64,000 nt of DNA from Marivirga lumbricoides (GTDB taxonomy: Bacteria > Bacteroidota > Bacteroidia > Cytophagales > Cyclobacteriaceae): contig NZ_BMEC01000019.1 in the NCBI RefSeq assembly GCF_014636295.1, forward strand, positions 21,698 to 85,697. Direction: 5' to 3'. The notes below the pieces were generated by a model. It searched no databases. It worked only from the letters and a program-made list of their open reading frames with translations, and had not been told where the DNA came from. The position numbers and the translations under genes were made by a program. Numbering within the stretch: the first letter of the stretch is position 1; each line of letters opens with the position of its first letter. Shown here piece by piece: positions 1 through 7,673 of this stretch.

Positions 1-2
1 AT

Positions 3-230
3 TTGGCTGGAGTGGTCACGGCTCTAAATCGTCATACTCATCAGGTAGAATATGCGCAATTTACTTCTGAAAAATATCCACCCGATGATCCGATTAATGG
101 AGTTCGTCAAAACAAGTTAGACCTTACTCGCTTTCGTTTTTTGTATAGCCCTTATCAAAACAAATATTTGTTAGCAGATGATGGTGACAAAGTATATTGT
201 TTTGAGATCATAGAAGCAACAAAAAATTAG
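3..230 (+). CDS. C-terminal end of an unrecognised protein (5' truncated by window edge)
   Basis: An open frame runs from the first bases of the window to a TAG stop at 228-230 and has no credible start inside, so this is the tail of a gene that begins outside. About 75 residues are visible; they are polar and aromatic-rich with no signal, membrane segment or motif that I recognise. The composition looks like real coding sequence rather than a shadow frame. No function is proposed. Confidence 0.5.
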   Translation: MAGVVTALNRHTHQVEYAQFTSEKYPPDDPINGVRQNKLDLTRFRFLYSPYQNKYLLADDGDKVYCFEIIEATKN

Positions 231-312
231 CTAGTTAAATTCTCTACATAGTTTTGGTATGATGATTAAGAAATATTACCTATCACCTCTTTAGGCCACA
301 AAATAATTATAA

Positions 313-522
313 GATATCTTAAGCCAATATATAAATTTATTTGATATTAATAGTACACAAAATGCATTGAATCGATTAGGCAATACTGGTTTTTTTAACA
401 TCGAAAACAAACTTGTAAATTATTTTCTCGATTCTCAGAAAATTAATTGGGGTGGAAATTGGAATACAGTACGAGATTGGATGCATTTTCAACCTACATC
501 TTCTTATTTGATTTTCGACTAA
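313..522 (+). pseudogene. Remnant of an M15-type peptidase C-terminus
   Basis: Between two stop codons there is an open stretch without a start codon. It ends with WGGNW, a short spacer, then RDWMHFQ and a few residues before the TAA. The order W-G-G-x-W ... D-x-x-H-F near a C-terminus is the signature of VanY/L-alanyl-D-glutamate (M15) peptidases, where the His binds zinc. Only about 70 residues of that family remain; the upstream zinc-binding part is missing and a stop precedes it. I read it as a broken gene. The family call rests on this one motif. Confidence 0.5.
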
Positions 523-535
523 AAATTATTTTAAA

Positions 536-1633
536 ATGAAAATATTATCAATACTAGTTGGATTACTACTTTTTAAGGCCTTTTCGGTTGATCAAAAATC
601 ACCGGAGCCAATTTCAAATTTTCTAAAACTAAAATGGGAAGTTGAAATAGAAACCAAGTATACATCACCTGCCATGAGTGGTCAATATCTTCTTACGGCA
701 GATAATTTTGCTATTGATGCAAAAACAGGGCGAAAATTGTCATTTCCTATTAGTGGTGAAGCTTTGAAAGATTCTCTATTAGTTTATGATAATGAGGAAA
801 AGTTGCAAATCATTAATATTAAGGTAGGTAGTCAGGTTCTTAATAATATAAGAGGGAGAACGAGGTATGTTGGAAAAGAATTAGTGGATGCGACTAATGA
901 CAGTATTTGGATTGAAGTAGATTATAAAATGAATACTGAAGCTTTCAATATATATAATCAAAAAAAAATTTGGTCGACATCTTCTCCTTCTCAAATAATC
1001 TTTAAACCAATTATCCATGACAATAATGTGTTCATTGTAAACAAGGATGAGATATTAGTCTTGAACAAAAATAATGGTAAAATATTATATAAAATTCCTA
1101 CAGGTGGACAAGTTCTATCTAGATTGGTCTTTCAGGGTAAGTACCTCTATTTTATTGTTAGAGATAATGGTTTTGTAGCATATAATCTTGATAAGAAAAC
1201 GGTAGATTGGAAGTTTAATATGGAAAGTTATTCTGGTCATATTAATAAGATAATAATTAATAATGATACCATATATTTCGCCGATAGTAATTTATATGCT
1301 ATCAATCGAGAAGATGGCAGTCTTATATGGAAGTTAGGTAGTGAAAAAGGAGTTTTTATAAGAAGACCTAATCACTTAACATTAGTAAATGGACATTTAG
1401 TTTTCTATGATTTTGAGGATAATGAATATGAGCTTACGGTAGCAGACAAAGACACTGGTGAAATTCTATATCAGGGCTCCAATTCAACTGTAGTTGGTGG
1501 TAATCGGGATAATCCGGATGGGGTGGCTAAAGAAGACCTTCTACTAATAGACTTTATGGATGAGCTTATTGATGATAACATTCTGATAGGAGTAATGGAT
1601 AATAAAATATATGGCCTTGAAATATTGAAATAA
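536..1633 (+). CDS. Secreted PQQ-type beta-propeller repeat protein
   Basis: The 365-residue product starts with a hydrophobic signal-like segment (residues 2-18) after a Lys. The rest consists of repeated blades in which a short beta strand is followed by D/N-x-x-x/T-G-K/R and an aromatic: AKTGRKL, NKNNGKILYK, NLDKKTVDWK, NREDGSLIWK, DKDTGEILYQ. This spacing is that of PQQ_2/BamB-like propellers, which act as exported scaffolds or, in dehydrogenases, cofactor enzymes; no catalytic set is visible. It lies directly behind the M15 remnant with no gene immediately downstream, so it is probably transcribed alone. Function unknown; the fold call is fairly sure. Confidence 0.7.
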   Translation: MKILSILVGLLLFKAFSVDQKSPEPISNFLKLKWEVEIETKYTSPAMSGQYLLTADNFAIDAKTGRKLSFPISGEALKDSLLVYDNEEKLQIINIKVGSQVLNNIRGRTRYVGKELVDATNDSIWIEVDYKMNTEAFNIYNQKKIWSTSSPSQIIFKPIIHDNNVFIVNKDEILVLNKNNGKILYKIPTGGQVLSRLVFQGKYLYFIVRDNGFVAYNLDKKTVDWKFNMESYSGHINKIIINNDTIYFADSNLYAINREDGSLIWKLGSEKGVFIRRPNHLTLVNGHLVFYDFEDNEYELTVADKDTGEILYQGSNSTVVGGNRDNPDGVAKEDLLLIDFMDELIDDNILIGVMDNKIYGLEILK

Positions 1634-2021
1634 TCAGGAGTATATCTTATTGAGCATGCCACGGAAACGGCAGGTCCCCGATCATCGAAAAGCGTTAATT
1701 TAGCACCCTATTCCCAAAGTGAGCCCTAAACAAGTTGATTATATCAATACTGCATTTCTTTAATTTTTTTATAAAAAATATGAATTACATGCACTAGTTT
1801 ATGATATACTTCCTAAAAAAGATGTTTTAAATAACCTATCAATTCTGTAAACAGCTTATCTATGCATTTTATCGAATAATTATGAGCACCTCGTAGAATG
1901 TTAAAAATCCATTATATATTTACACAATAATTTGAAGAAGCGATATGCTATAACTTAAAGCTGCTTCTATTTACATAATCATTTATCTCCTCTTTAATCA
2001 TACCAATCAATTTAATTCAAA
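1634..2021. other. Intergenic region, no gene seen
   Basis: About 390 AT-rich bases separate the propeller gene from the next CDS. All frames carry frequent stops; I see no tRNA-like cloverleaf, no convincing terminator and no recognisable protein remnant. The promoter of the downstream gene presumably lies in the last 100 bases. Confidence 0.5.
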
Positions 2022-3176
2022 ATGAAAAACAAGTACATCCTTATTCTTTTTATCTTACTTTCTTCAGGTATCACTTCTCAAGTATCCGCTCAAAAGCTAA
2101 AACCACTTATTTCTGGTTTTAATTATGATTATGAATTGCCTGCAGGTATTAACCTGCCCGAAGGATATAGAGATTACCGTTCTTTTATTCAATCAGATAT
2201 TAACATCGTTAGTGAAGAGAGAATATTGTTTTTGCAAGATTCAGTTAGTAGAACGAATTTCACTCAGAAGGACAGACAAACTGCACTGCAACAAGCTCTA
2301 TTGCTTAATAATGGTCAATTGGCGGCTCAAATAGCTAAGGAAAGGCTACGCATAGGATCGGCCGAATTCTTTAAAAACAATAGGGAAATTGATTTTGCCG
2401 TAGAATTGAACGTAAGCAGACTACAATATGAAATAGTGGAGCAGCCTGAAAGTGATACGATTATGAAATTGAATTATCAGGCTGTAGTTAAAGTAGTGGA
2501 TGCTCAGACAAATGAGGTGTTTTATAGCCAATCTGTTAGCGAGAGCCCCGAGGAGTTAGTAATTACAAAACCTGCTATGGTTCTTTATTTTACTCCGGAA
2601 GAACTTTTACAACTAAAGTTTAAAAAGAAAGATATGGAATTGAAGAAGCAGATTTATCACAGCGCCATTGACCGTTTGAACAGAAAAGTATTTCAAAACG
2701 CTGTAGACTCTGCCGCTTCAGTTTTAGATGATCAGCTTTTACCCCTTAGAAAGCTAAGTTTTCCTCTGTATTCAGCAAAAGGAAAGTACGACTATGAAAA
2801 GCTGGAAAAGGCTGAAGAGATTATGAAGGAAATCTCGCAGGCCAGAAAAGTTCGTGAAAAAACTGTTATGTCACGCGAAGAGGAAATAAGCAAGCTTCGC
2901 GAAGCAATTGCCATTTGGGAAGAGGAACTTACTACAGAGGACGGGGAAAATAAAAAGGCTAGAATTAATGCTGTAATTGCAGAAGGTTTGCGATATAATT
3001 GCGCAATGGCCTACATGCTTATGCGTGATTTTGATAAAGCCAATGAATATGTTCATCAGCTTAATATGAAACAGCCAACAATTATAAGTAAACCGGAGCA
3101 TTACCTGCCTATGATGGCCTTAGAACTGAAGCAACTTATAGCGGAATCGGAAGTAAGACTAGGAGACAAATTGTAA
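2022..3176 (+). CDS. Hypothetical secreted protein with helical C-terminal half
   Basis: The 384-residue product has a clear Sec signal peptide (residues 1-24, charged start, hydrophobic core, SAQ at the cleavage point) and no lipobox Cys. The middle (about 75-175) alternates beta-type strands. From about residue 200 it is charged and helical, ending in a TPR-like pair around residues 320-360 (YNCAMAYMLMRDFDKANEY). The family was not recognised. A periplasmic or surface-associated location is inferred from the signal peptide. A hairpin at 3302-3340 could end its transcript. Confidence 0.7.
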   Translation: MKNKYILILFILLSSGITSQVSAQKLKPLISGFNYDYELPAGINLPEGYRDYRSFIQSDINIVSEERILFLQDSVSRTNFTQKDRQTALQQALLLNNGQLAAQIAKERLRIGSAEFFKNNREIDFAVELNVSRLQYEIVEQPESDTIMKLNYQAVVKVVDAQTNEVFYSQSVSESPEELVITKPAMVLYFTPEELLQLKFKKKDMELKKQIYHSAIDRLNRKVFQNAVDSAASVLDDQLLPLRKLSFPLYSAKGKYDYEKLEKAEEIMKEISQARKVREKTVMSREEEISKLREAIAIWEEELTTEDGENKKARINAVIAEGLRYNCAMAYMLMRDFDKANEYVHQLNMKQPTIISKPEHYLPMMALELKQLIAESEVRLGDKL

Positions 3177-3638
3177 GAAAGAATTTAATTTGATTAATAT
3201 ATAATTGCTATTCAACTAAAAAGGGATAGGCTGTGGAGCAAAACTAAGAATTACTTTTTTAAAAGTCCTCATTTTGAGAAATCTTGCGGGTAATATAACA
3301 TAAAAGTAGCTTAGTCTATAAGTTGGTAAAAGCTACTTTTCTGTTTTCCGAAAAATATGATTCAATGGATTCGAAATGACATGCTTGTCTACACTAAAAT
3401 TTCTAATGGCTTTTTAAAGTAAGCTAAAAATCCTACTAAGTAATTATAAATACAAATGTAACTCATGGAGTACATAAATTAGTTTCAAATGGATGTTTTC
3501 TTACTGCTGTAAGGTTGGGGTATTTTTTGAACAATCAAAGTATGGATATTGGAGTAAATTTATTTTTTAAATAAAAATATTTATATAACTCTCTCGGTAT
3601 AATCAAACCAAATATATTTAAAATAGACTATTACTTTT
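3177..3638. other. Intergenic region with a terminator-like hairpin
   Basis: About 460 bases without a gene. It holds the hairpin at 3302-3340 and, at 3440-3574, a short open frame without a start. The translation of that frame ends in an aromatic-rich strand (GVNLFFK), vaguely like the last strand of an outer-membrane barrel, but it is too short to call a remnant. Confidence 0.45.
3302..3340 (+). terminator. Hairpin, probable terminator
   Basis: AAAAGTAGCTT at 3302-3312 is exactly complementary to AAGCTACTTTT at 3330-3340, an 11-bp stem with a 17-base loop and a T-rich tail. It lies 126 bases after the stop of the secreted protein gene. Confidence 0.5.
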
Positions 3639-4490
3639 ATGAAGAAGATTATTTTTGTTGCCTTTTTGTGTACAAATTTCCTGATGCTTTCATGTAATGA
3701 AGAAGATGAAAATGTAAACCCTGATCCGGAAACAGAAGAAAACGCAGATTCAGATCCTGAAACAGAAGGAGATGTAGACAACGATCCTGAAGAAGAAAAA
3801 ACATGTTTAGTTACTAAATTTTACACAGAAATTTATTCTGTAAACATTACTTATGATGAAAAAGAGCAGGTAGACAGAATTAATTATTCACGTCTAGATA
3901 ATGGTTTTTCCGTTTATCTAGATTATCAGTACAATGATGAAAGTAAAGTCTCTACGATAAATTATTATTTGGAAGATGGTACATTAGTAGGTTATTATAC
4001 TCAAGAGTACAATAGTGATGGGCAGTTAATAGAAGAAACCTACCATGAAAAAGATTCAGAAACTGATGAAATGTCATTTATAAGCTATCAAAGGTATTCT
4101 TACGATGAAAAAAGCAGATTAGTTCGGGTAGATTATTATGATGCTTTAACAGATGAAATTCTAAATCATACATTATATACCAAGTTTGATTCTGTAGGGA
4201 ACTTTCTTGAAGTAGAATATTATGGAGGAGATGGTACCTTAACTAAGATAAGTGAATTTACCTATGACGATAAACCTAATGCGCGCCTTTCATTAAACGG
4301 GTTCTATTATGGCTATGAAGCCTTTTATTCTACTCCTAATAATATTACCAAAATTGTTGTAAAAAATTCAGATGATGTAATTGTAGAAGAAGATGGTATC
4401 AGCTTTACCTACTCCTATAATCCAGAGGGCTATCCAACGAAGGCTGAAAGTGGTGATAACACTGTGAATTACGAATATAACTGCAATTAA
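3639..4490 (+). CDS. Surface-type lipoprotein with YD/RHS-like repeats
   Basis: The 283-residue product has a lipoprotein signal with lipobox LMLSC (Cys19), followed at once by acidic residues (NEEDE), the arrangement linked to surface export of lipoproteins in Bacteroidota. Residues 25-52 are an acidic low-complexity linker with two near-copies of a PDPETE unit. The remainder carries YD-type repeats: YDEKEQVDRINY, YNDESKVSTINYY, YNSDGQLIEETY, YDEKSRLVRVDYY, YDDKPNARLS. Such repeats form beta-spiral shells in RHS proteins, but no toxin tip is present here. It is a free-standing gene between two terminators. Confidence 0.7.
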   Translation: MKKIIFVAFLCTNFLMLSCNEEDENVNPDPETEENADSDPETEGDVDNDPEEEKTCLVTKFYTEIYSVNITYDEKEQVDRINYSRLDNGFSVYLDYQYNDESKVSTINYYLEDGTLVGYYTQEYNSDGQLIEETYHEKDSETDEMSFISYQRYSYDEKSRLVRVDYYDALTDEILNHTLYTKFDSVGNFLEVEYYGGDGTLTKISEFTYDDKPNARLSLNGFYYGYEAFYSTPNNITKIVVKNSDDVIVEEDGISFTYSYNPEGYPTKAESGDNTVNYEYNCN

Positions 4491-4508
4491 ATCTCAAGAG
4501 CATTCAAT

Positions 4509-4535
4509 AAAGGCCTGATTTTCAATCAGGTCTTT
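4509..4535 (+). terminator. Rho-independent terminator
   Basis: AAAGGCCTGATT (4509-4520) pairs with AATCAGGTCTTT across a 3-base loop with one G-U pair and a run of T. It separates the YD-repeat lipoprotein from the surface operon that follows. Confidence 0.75.
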
Positions 4536-4558
4536 TAAACTTCCTTTACCCAGAATAA

Positions 4559-6577
4559 ATGCACATTAAGTTACTGAAGATTTTAATTTCTTTCATTTTC
4601 CTGGTTTTCTCGGTGACGGCTGGTTTTGCTCAGCTAGGGAAAATATTGATCCAAAATGAAGAAAGCAGAGATAGTAAAATAGGAATTCGCTTGAAGTGGT
4701 ATTCGCAGGAATTGACTTATTCAGAAGGAGTGAATTTATACAGAAGGGAAAAGGGAAATGTAACCTGGATTAAGTTAAATGCAGCCCCTTTAAAAAAGAA
4801 GGAGAATATGTCTCAGGAAGCTTATCAACAGGATGAAACCCTGGAAGTATTCGTTGCTTTGGCAAACGAGTCTAATGCAAGCGATGTACAAGGCTTGGTT
4901 CTGATGAATATTATGGTTAAATCCTTTGAAAGTGAAGCATATTCGGAATTTTTGGGAATCTCATACTTGGATGAGCAAGTTGAAAAAGGGAAGGCTTACC
5001 AATATAAAGTAGCCAAAATTGTTGGCTCAGATGAAAAACTTATTGGTTTATCCGATTTTATTGTTGCCAGTAGCTTTACTGCAGCACCTCCAGTACAAGA
5101 TGTAGAGGCAAGTTTGAATGTAAATAAAGCGGAAATTAACTGGAAACCTGAAGATGACAGGTTTTATGCTGTTAATATTTATAGATCTTCTTCAGTTGAC
5201 AGAACAAGTAAAAAAATAAATGAGCATCCGGTAATGATTTCTTCAGTGCCTGAAGGAAGTGGTGGTAGTAATAAACCTGAAGCTATGTTTGTGGATGATA
5301 GCCTAAAGGAAAATATCACTTATTCCTATTATCTTTCAGGAGTAGACTTTTTTGGAAAAGAAACAGCCCCTTCCAAGATTGTCACTGTTTCCGTAAGGGA
5401 TGTTACCCCACCTCCTGTACCGATCAATTTAAAGGAAACAATAGAAAACCCCAAGGTGAAACTAGTATGGGAAAATCCTGTTGCAGAGGACTTTTCCGGA
5501 TCTAATATATATAGAGGTACAAAAAGTGAAGGTCCTTTTGAAAAGATCAACAGCTCTGTTTTACCATCCTCCTCAAATTCTTATGTGGATGAAACAAAAG
5601 CGAGTGGAGGATATTATTATTATGTAGCCTCGGTTGACACAGCCGGTAATGAAGCACCTTCAAGGAAAGTGTTCGCTGAAATACATGATATTACTCCTCC
5701 ATCAAAACCTCAGGGATTCATAGCAGTGGCAGATACTGGTATTGTGGTTTTAAAGTGGCAGATGAATCCCGAGCAGGACTTAATGGGCTATCTGATTTAT
5801 CGTACGGTGGATAAAAATGATAAGGATAATTTTGTGCTGTTAAATGCGGATCCTCTTTTAGGCAACCAACATATTGAAAAGCTTCCTTTTAATGCTAAAA
5901 ATAATTTTTTGTACAAACTTATTGCTATTGACTCATCCTACAATAGAAGTGAGCCTTCGGAGCTAGTATCGGTGCGGATGCCGGATATACTGCCGCCAGC
6001 TCAACCCTTTATAAAAGAGGTGCGGGAACAGGAAGATAAAATGATCATTGAGTGGATCCCCAATGTTGATGCAGATTTGATGGGGTATCACTTATTCAGG
6101 GCAGAAGGAAGTGATACAGCATCCTTTGAGCAGTTAAATATTAATCTTTTACCAGGAAGCTCTTTCCGCTATACAGATAGGTTTACAGAAAGTGGTCAGG
6201 AATATTTTTACAGTTTACAGGCTGTGGATAGCAGTGGAAATACTTCAGCCAGGTCTACTATTTATTCAGGAAGACGAAGGGCTGTTCAGGATGAGGAACT
6301 AAAAATTACCTTCGCAAAAGCATCTTTTAAAAAGAAAACAAAGGATGTGGTTATCAGCTGGAAGAGTGAAGAAAATGACGACTTCCTGGGATATGTTATT
6401 TATAAAAAAGAAGGTCAGGAATCAGCCTTTAGACCCCTGACTGGTATGTTGCAGTCGAGCGACCATACAGATAACCAGGTGAAAGGAGGGTTTACTTATT
6501 TCTATGAAGTAAGAGCCTATTCCAAATCCGGTACTGTAGCAAAATCAGAAATATTAGAAATCGAAACTAAAGAATAA
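4559..6577 (+). CDS. Secreted protein with about six fibronectin type III domains
   Basis: The 672-residue product has a signal peptide (1-25, GFAQ at the cleavage point) followed by roughly six FN3-like modules starting near residues 28, 178, 283, 380, 480 and 580. Each has the W/L-x-W strand, the Y-x-(I/L)-Y-R strand and, between modules, the linker D-x-(T/L)-P-P. FN3 tandem arrays act as spacers or adhesive stalks. No T9SS C-terminal domain is visible, so it may stay periplasmic or be anchored by partners. It is the first gene of a six-gene run with gaps of only 7-15 bases, which argues for a single transcript. Confidence 0.8.
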   Translation: MHIKLLKILISFIFLVFSVTAGFAQLGKILIQNEESRDSKIGIRLKWYSQELTYSEGVNLYRREKGNVTWIKLNAAPLKKKENMSQEAYQQDETLEVFVALANESNASDVQGLVLMNIMVKSFESEAYSEFLGISYLDEQVEKGKAYQYKVAKIVGSDEKLIGLSDFIVASSFTAAPPVQDVEASLNVNKAEINWKPEDDRFYAVNIYRSSSVDRTSKKINEHPVMISSVPEGSGGSNKPEAMFVDDSLKENITYSYYLSGVDFFGKETAPSKIVTVSVRDVTPPPVPINLKETIENPKVKLVWENPVAEDFSGSNIYRGTKSEGPFEKINSSVLPSSSNSYVDETKASGGYYYYVASVDTAGNEAPSRKVFAEIHDITPPSKPQGFIAVADTGIVVLKWQMNPEQDLMGYLIYRTVDKNDKDNFVLLNADPLLGNQHIEKLPFNAKNNFLYKLIAIDSSYNRSEPSELVSVRMPDILPPAQPFIKEVREQEDKMIIEWIPNVDADLMGYHLFRAEGSDTASFEQLNINLLPGSSFRYTDRFTESGQEYFYSLQAVDSSGNTSARSTIYSGRRRAVQDEELKITFAKASFKKKTKDVVISWKSEENDDFLGYVIYKKEGQESAFRPLTGMLQSSDHTDNQVKGGFTYFYEVRAYSKSGTVAKSEILEIETKE

Positions 6578-6590
6578 ATCTTTGATCCTC

Positions 6591-7667
6591 ATGTTTAATA
6601 AAAGAATCTTTTTCTTAAAAGGCGGTATGATGCTTTGCTTCCTTTTATTCTTCATCACTATCACTGGCGTAATGCAAGTATTCGCTCAGGTAGGTATTAA
6701 TAATGTTAGCCCTGACGAAAGTGCTGTTTTAGATCTTAAGGCTACTGATAAAGGGCTGTTAATCCCTCGAATGACTACAGATCAACGAAATAATATCATA
6801 GATCCTGCAGCGTCTTTGCTGGTTTATGATACAGATTATGAGATGTTTTTCTTCTTTAAGAATGGTAGATGGTTTATTGTTAATCCCTGGGTAGCAGAAG
6901 TGGCTGACGACACTAACCCCACTATAGATAATTATGTGCGTTTGTCCGGAAATGTGGGGATTGGTGTGGCTGCTCCATCTGAGAAGCTGGAGGTAAATGG
7001 CAGCATCAAAAATTCAGGTGATATTAATTCCTCAGGAGATTTAACAACAGGAAGTATTACAGCTTCGGGAGATACTGAAATCACTGGTGATGCAACGGTT
7101 GGTGGAGATATTGCCGCAACAGGTACTATTACAGGTAGTAAGGTTTATGGAGAGGGTACGGTACCAGTGGGAACAATTGTAATGTGGTCAGGAGCTACAC
7201 CCCCGGCAGGTTGGGCACTTTGCCAGGGGCAGAGCGCAGGAATTCCTGATCTCAGAGGGCGCTTTATTGTAGGATATGATACTCGTAATGTGGATTACAA
7301 TACTATTGGTAAAACTGGAGGAGCTGCGGCAGTTGAATTAACAGAAGCGCAAATGCCTGCCCATAGGCATAAATATACAGACTTATATAGAAATGATGGA
7401 AATGCCGGTGGAAGTCGATCAGAACGAGGTGGTACGAGCACATCAAGATCAGCTGATACAGATGCAGCTGGAGGCGTGTATATCCCTGGCAGTCCGGAAG
7501 AAAGAGACATGTCAGGCAAGCCGTGTATGCCAGGACAAACTACAGGTTGTAACCCTAATCACGGAAGCATAATAAAGCCTGCTGTACCTCCGCGTTATGA
7601 GACTCGCGCGCATGAAAACAGACCACCCTACTACACCTTAGCCTATATAATAAAGCTTGCTTACTAA
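6591..7667 (+). CDS. Secreted protein with phage tail collar domain
   Basis: The ATG at 6591 is preferred to the in-frame TTG at 6582. The product has a signal peptide ending FAQ. It continues with the Bacteroidota N-terminal block (VGIN..P..SAVLDLKATDKGLLIPRM), a GNVGIG..AP..KLEVNG block as in tail-fibre-like proteins, and a low-complexity S/G/D/T stretch. It ends with a tail collar domain: MWSGATPPAGWALCQGQ, PDLRGRFIVG, a His-containing AQMPAHRHK motif and the terminal NRPPYYTLAYIIK. In phage the collar domain trimerises and binds receptors. Here the gene sits inside a surface-protein operon and no other phage genes are near, so an adhesin role is inferred. Confidence 0.8.
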   Translation: MFNKRIFFLKGGMMLCFLLFFITITGVMQVFAQVGINNVSPDESAVLDLKATDKGLLIPRMTTDQRNNIIDPAASLLVYDTDYEMFFFFKNGRWFIVNPWVAEVADDTNPTIDNYVRLSGNVGIGVAAPSEKLEVNGSIKNSGDINSSGDLTTGSITASGDTEITGDATVGGDIAATGTITGSKVYGEGTVPVGTIVMWSGATPPAGWALCQGQSAGIPDLRGRFIVGYDTRNVDYNTIGKTGGAAAVELTEAQMPAHRHKYTDLYRNDGNAGGSRSERGGTSTSRSADTDAAGGVYIPGSPEERDMSGKPCMPGQTTGCNPNHGSIIKPAVPPRYETRAHENRPPYYTLAYIIKLAY

Positions 7668-7673
7668 TGCATT

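Noticed and set aside
3440-3574. Start-less open frame ending in an aromatic strand (GVNLFFK), like the last strand of an outer-membrane barrel
   Set aside because: Under 45 codons and one weak feature only; could be chance.
6591-7667. Prophage remnant suggested by the tail collar domain
   Set aside because: No other phage genes nearby, a Sec signal is present and the gene is embedded in a surface operon.
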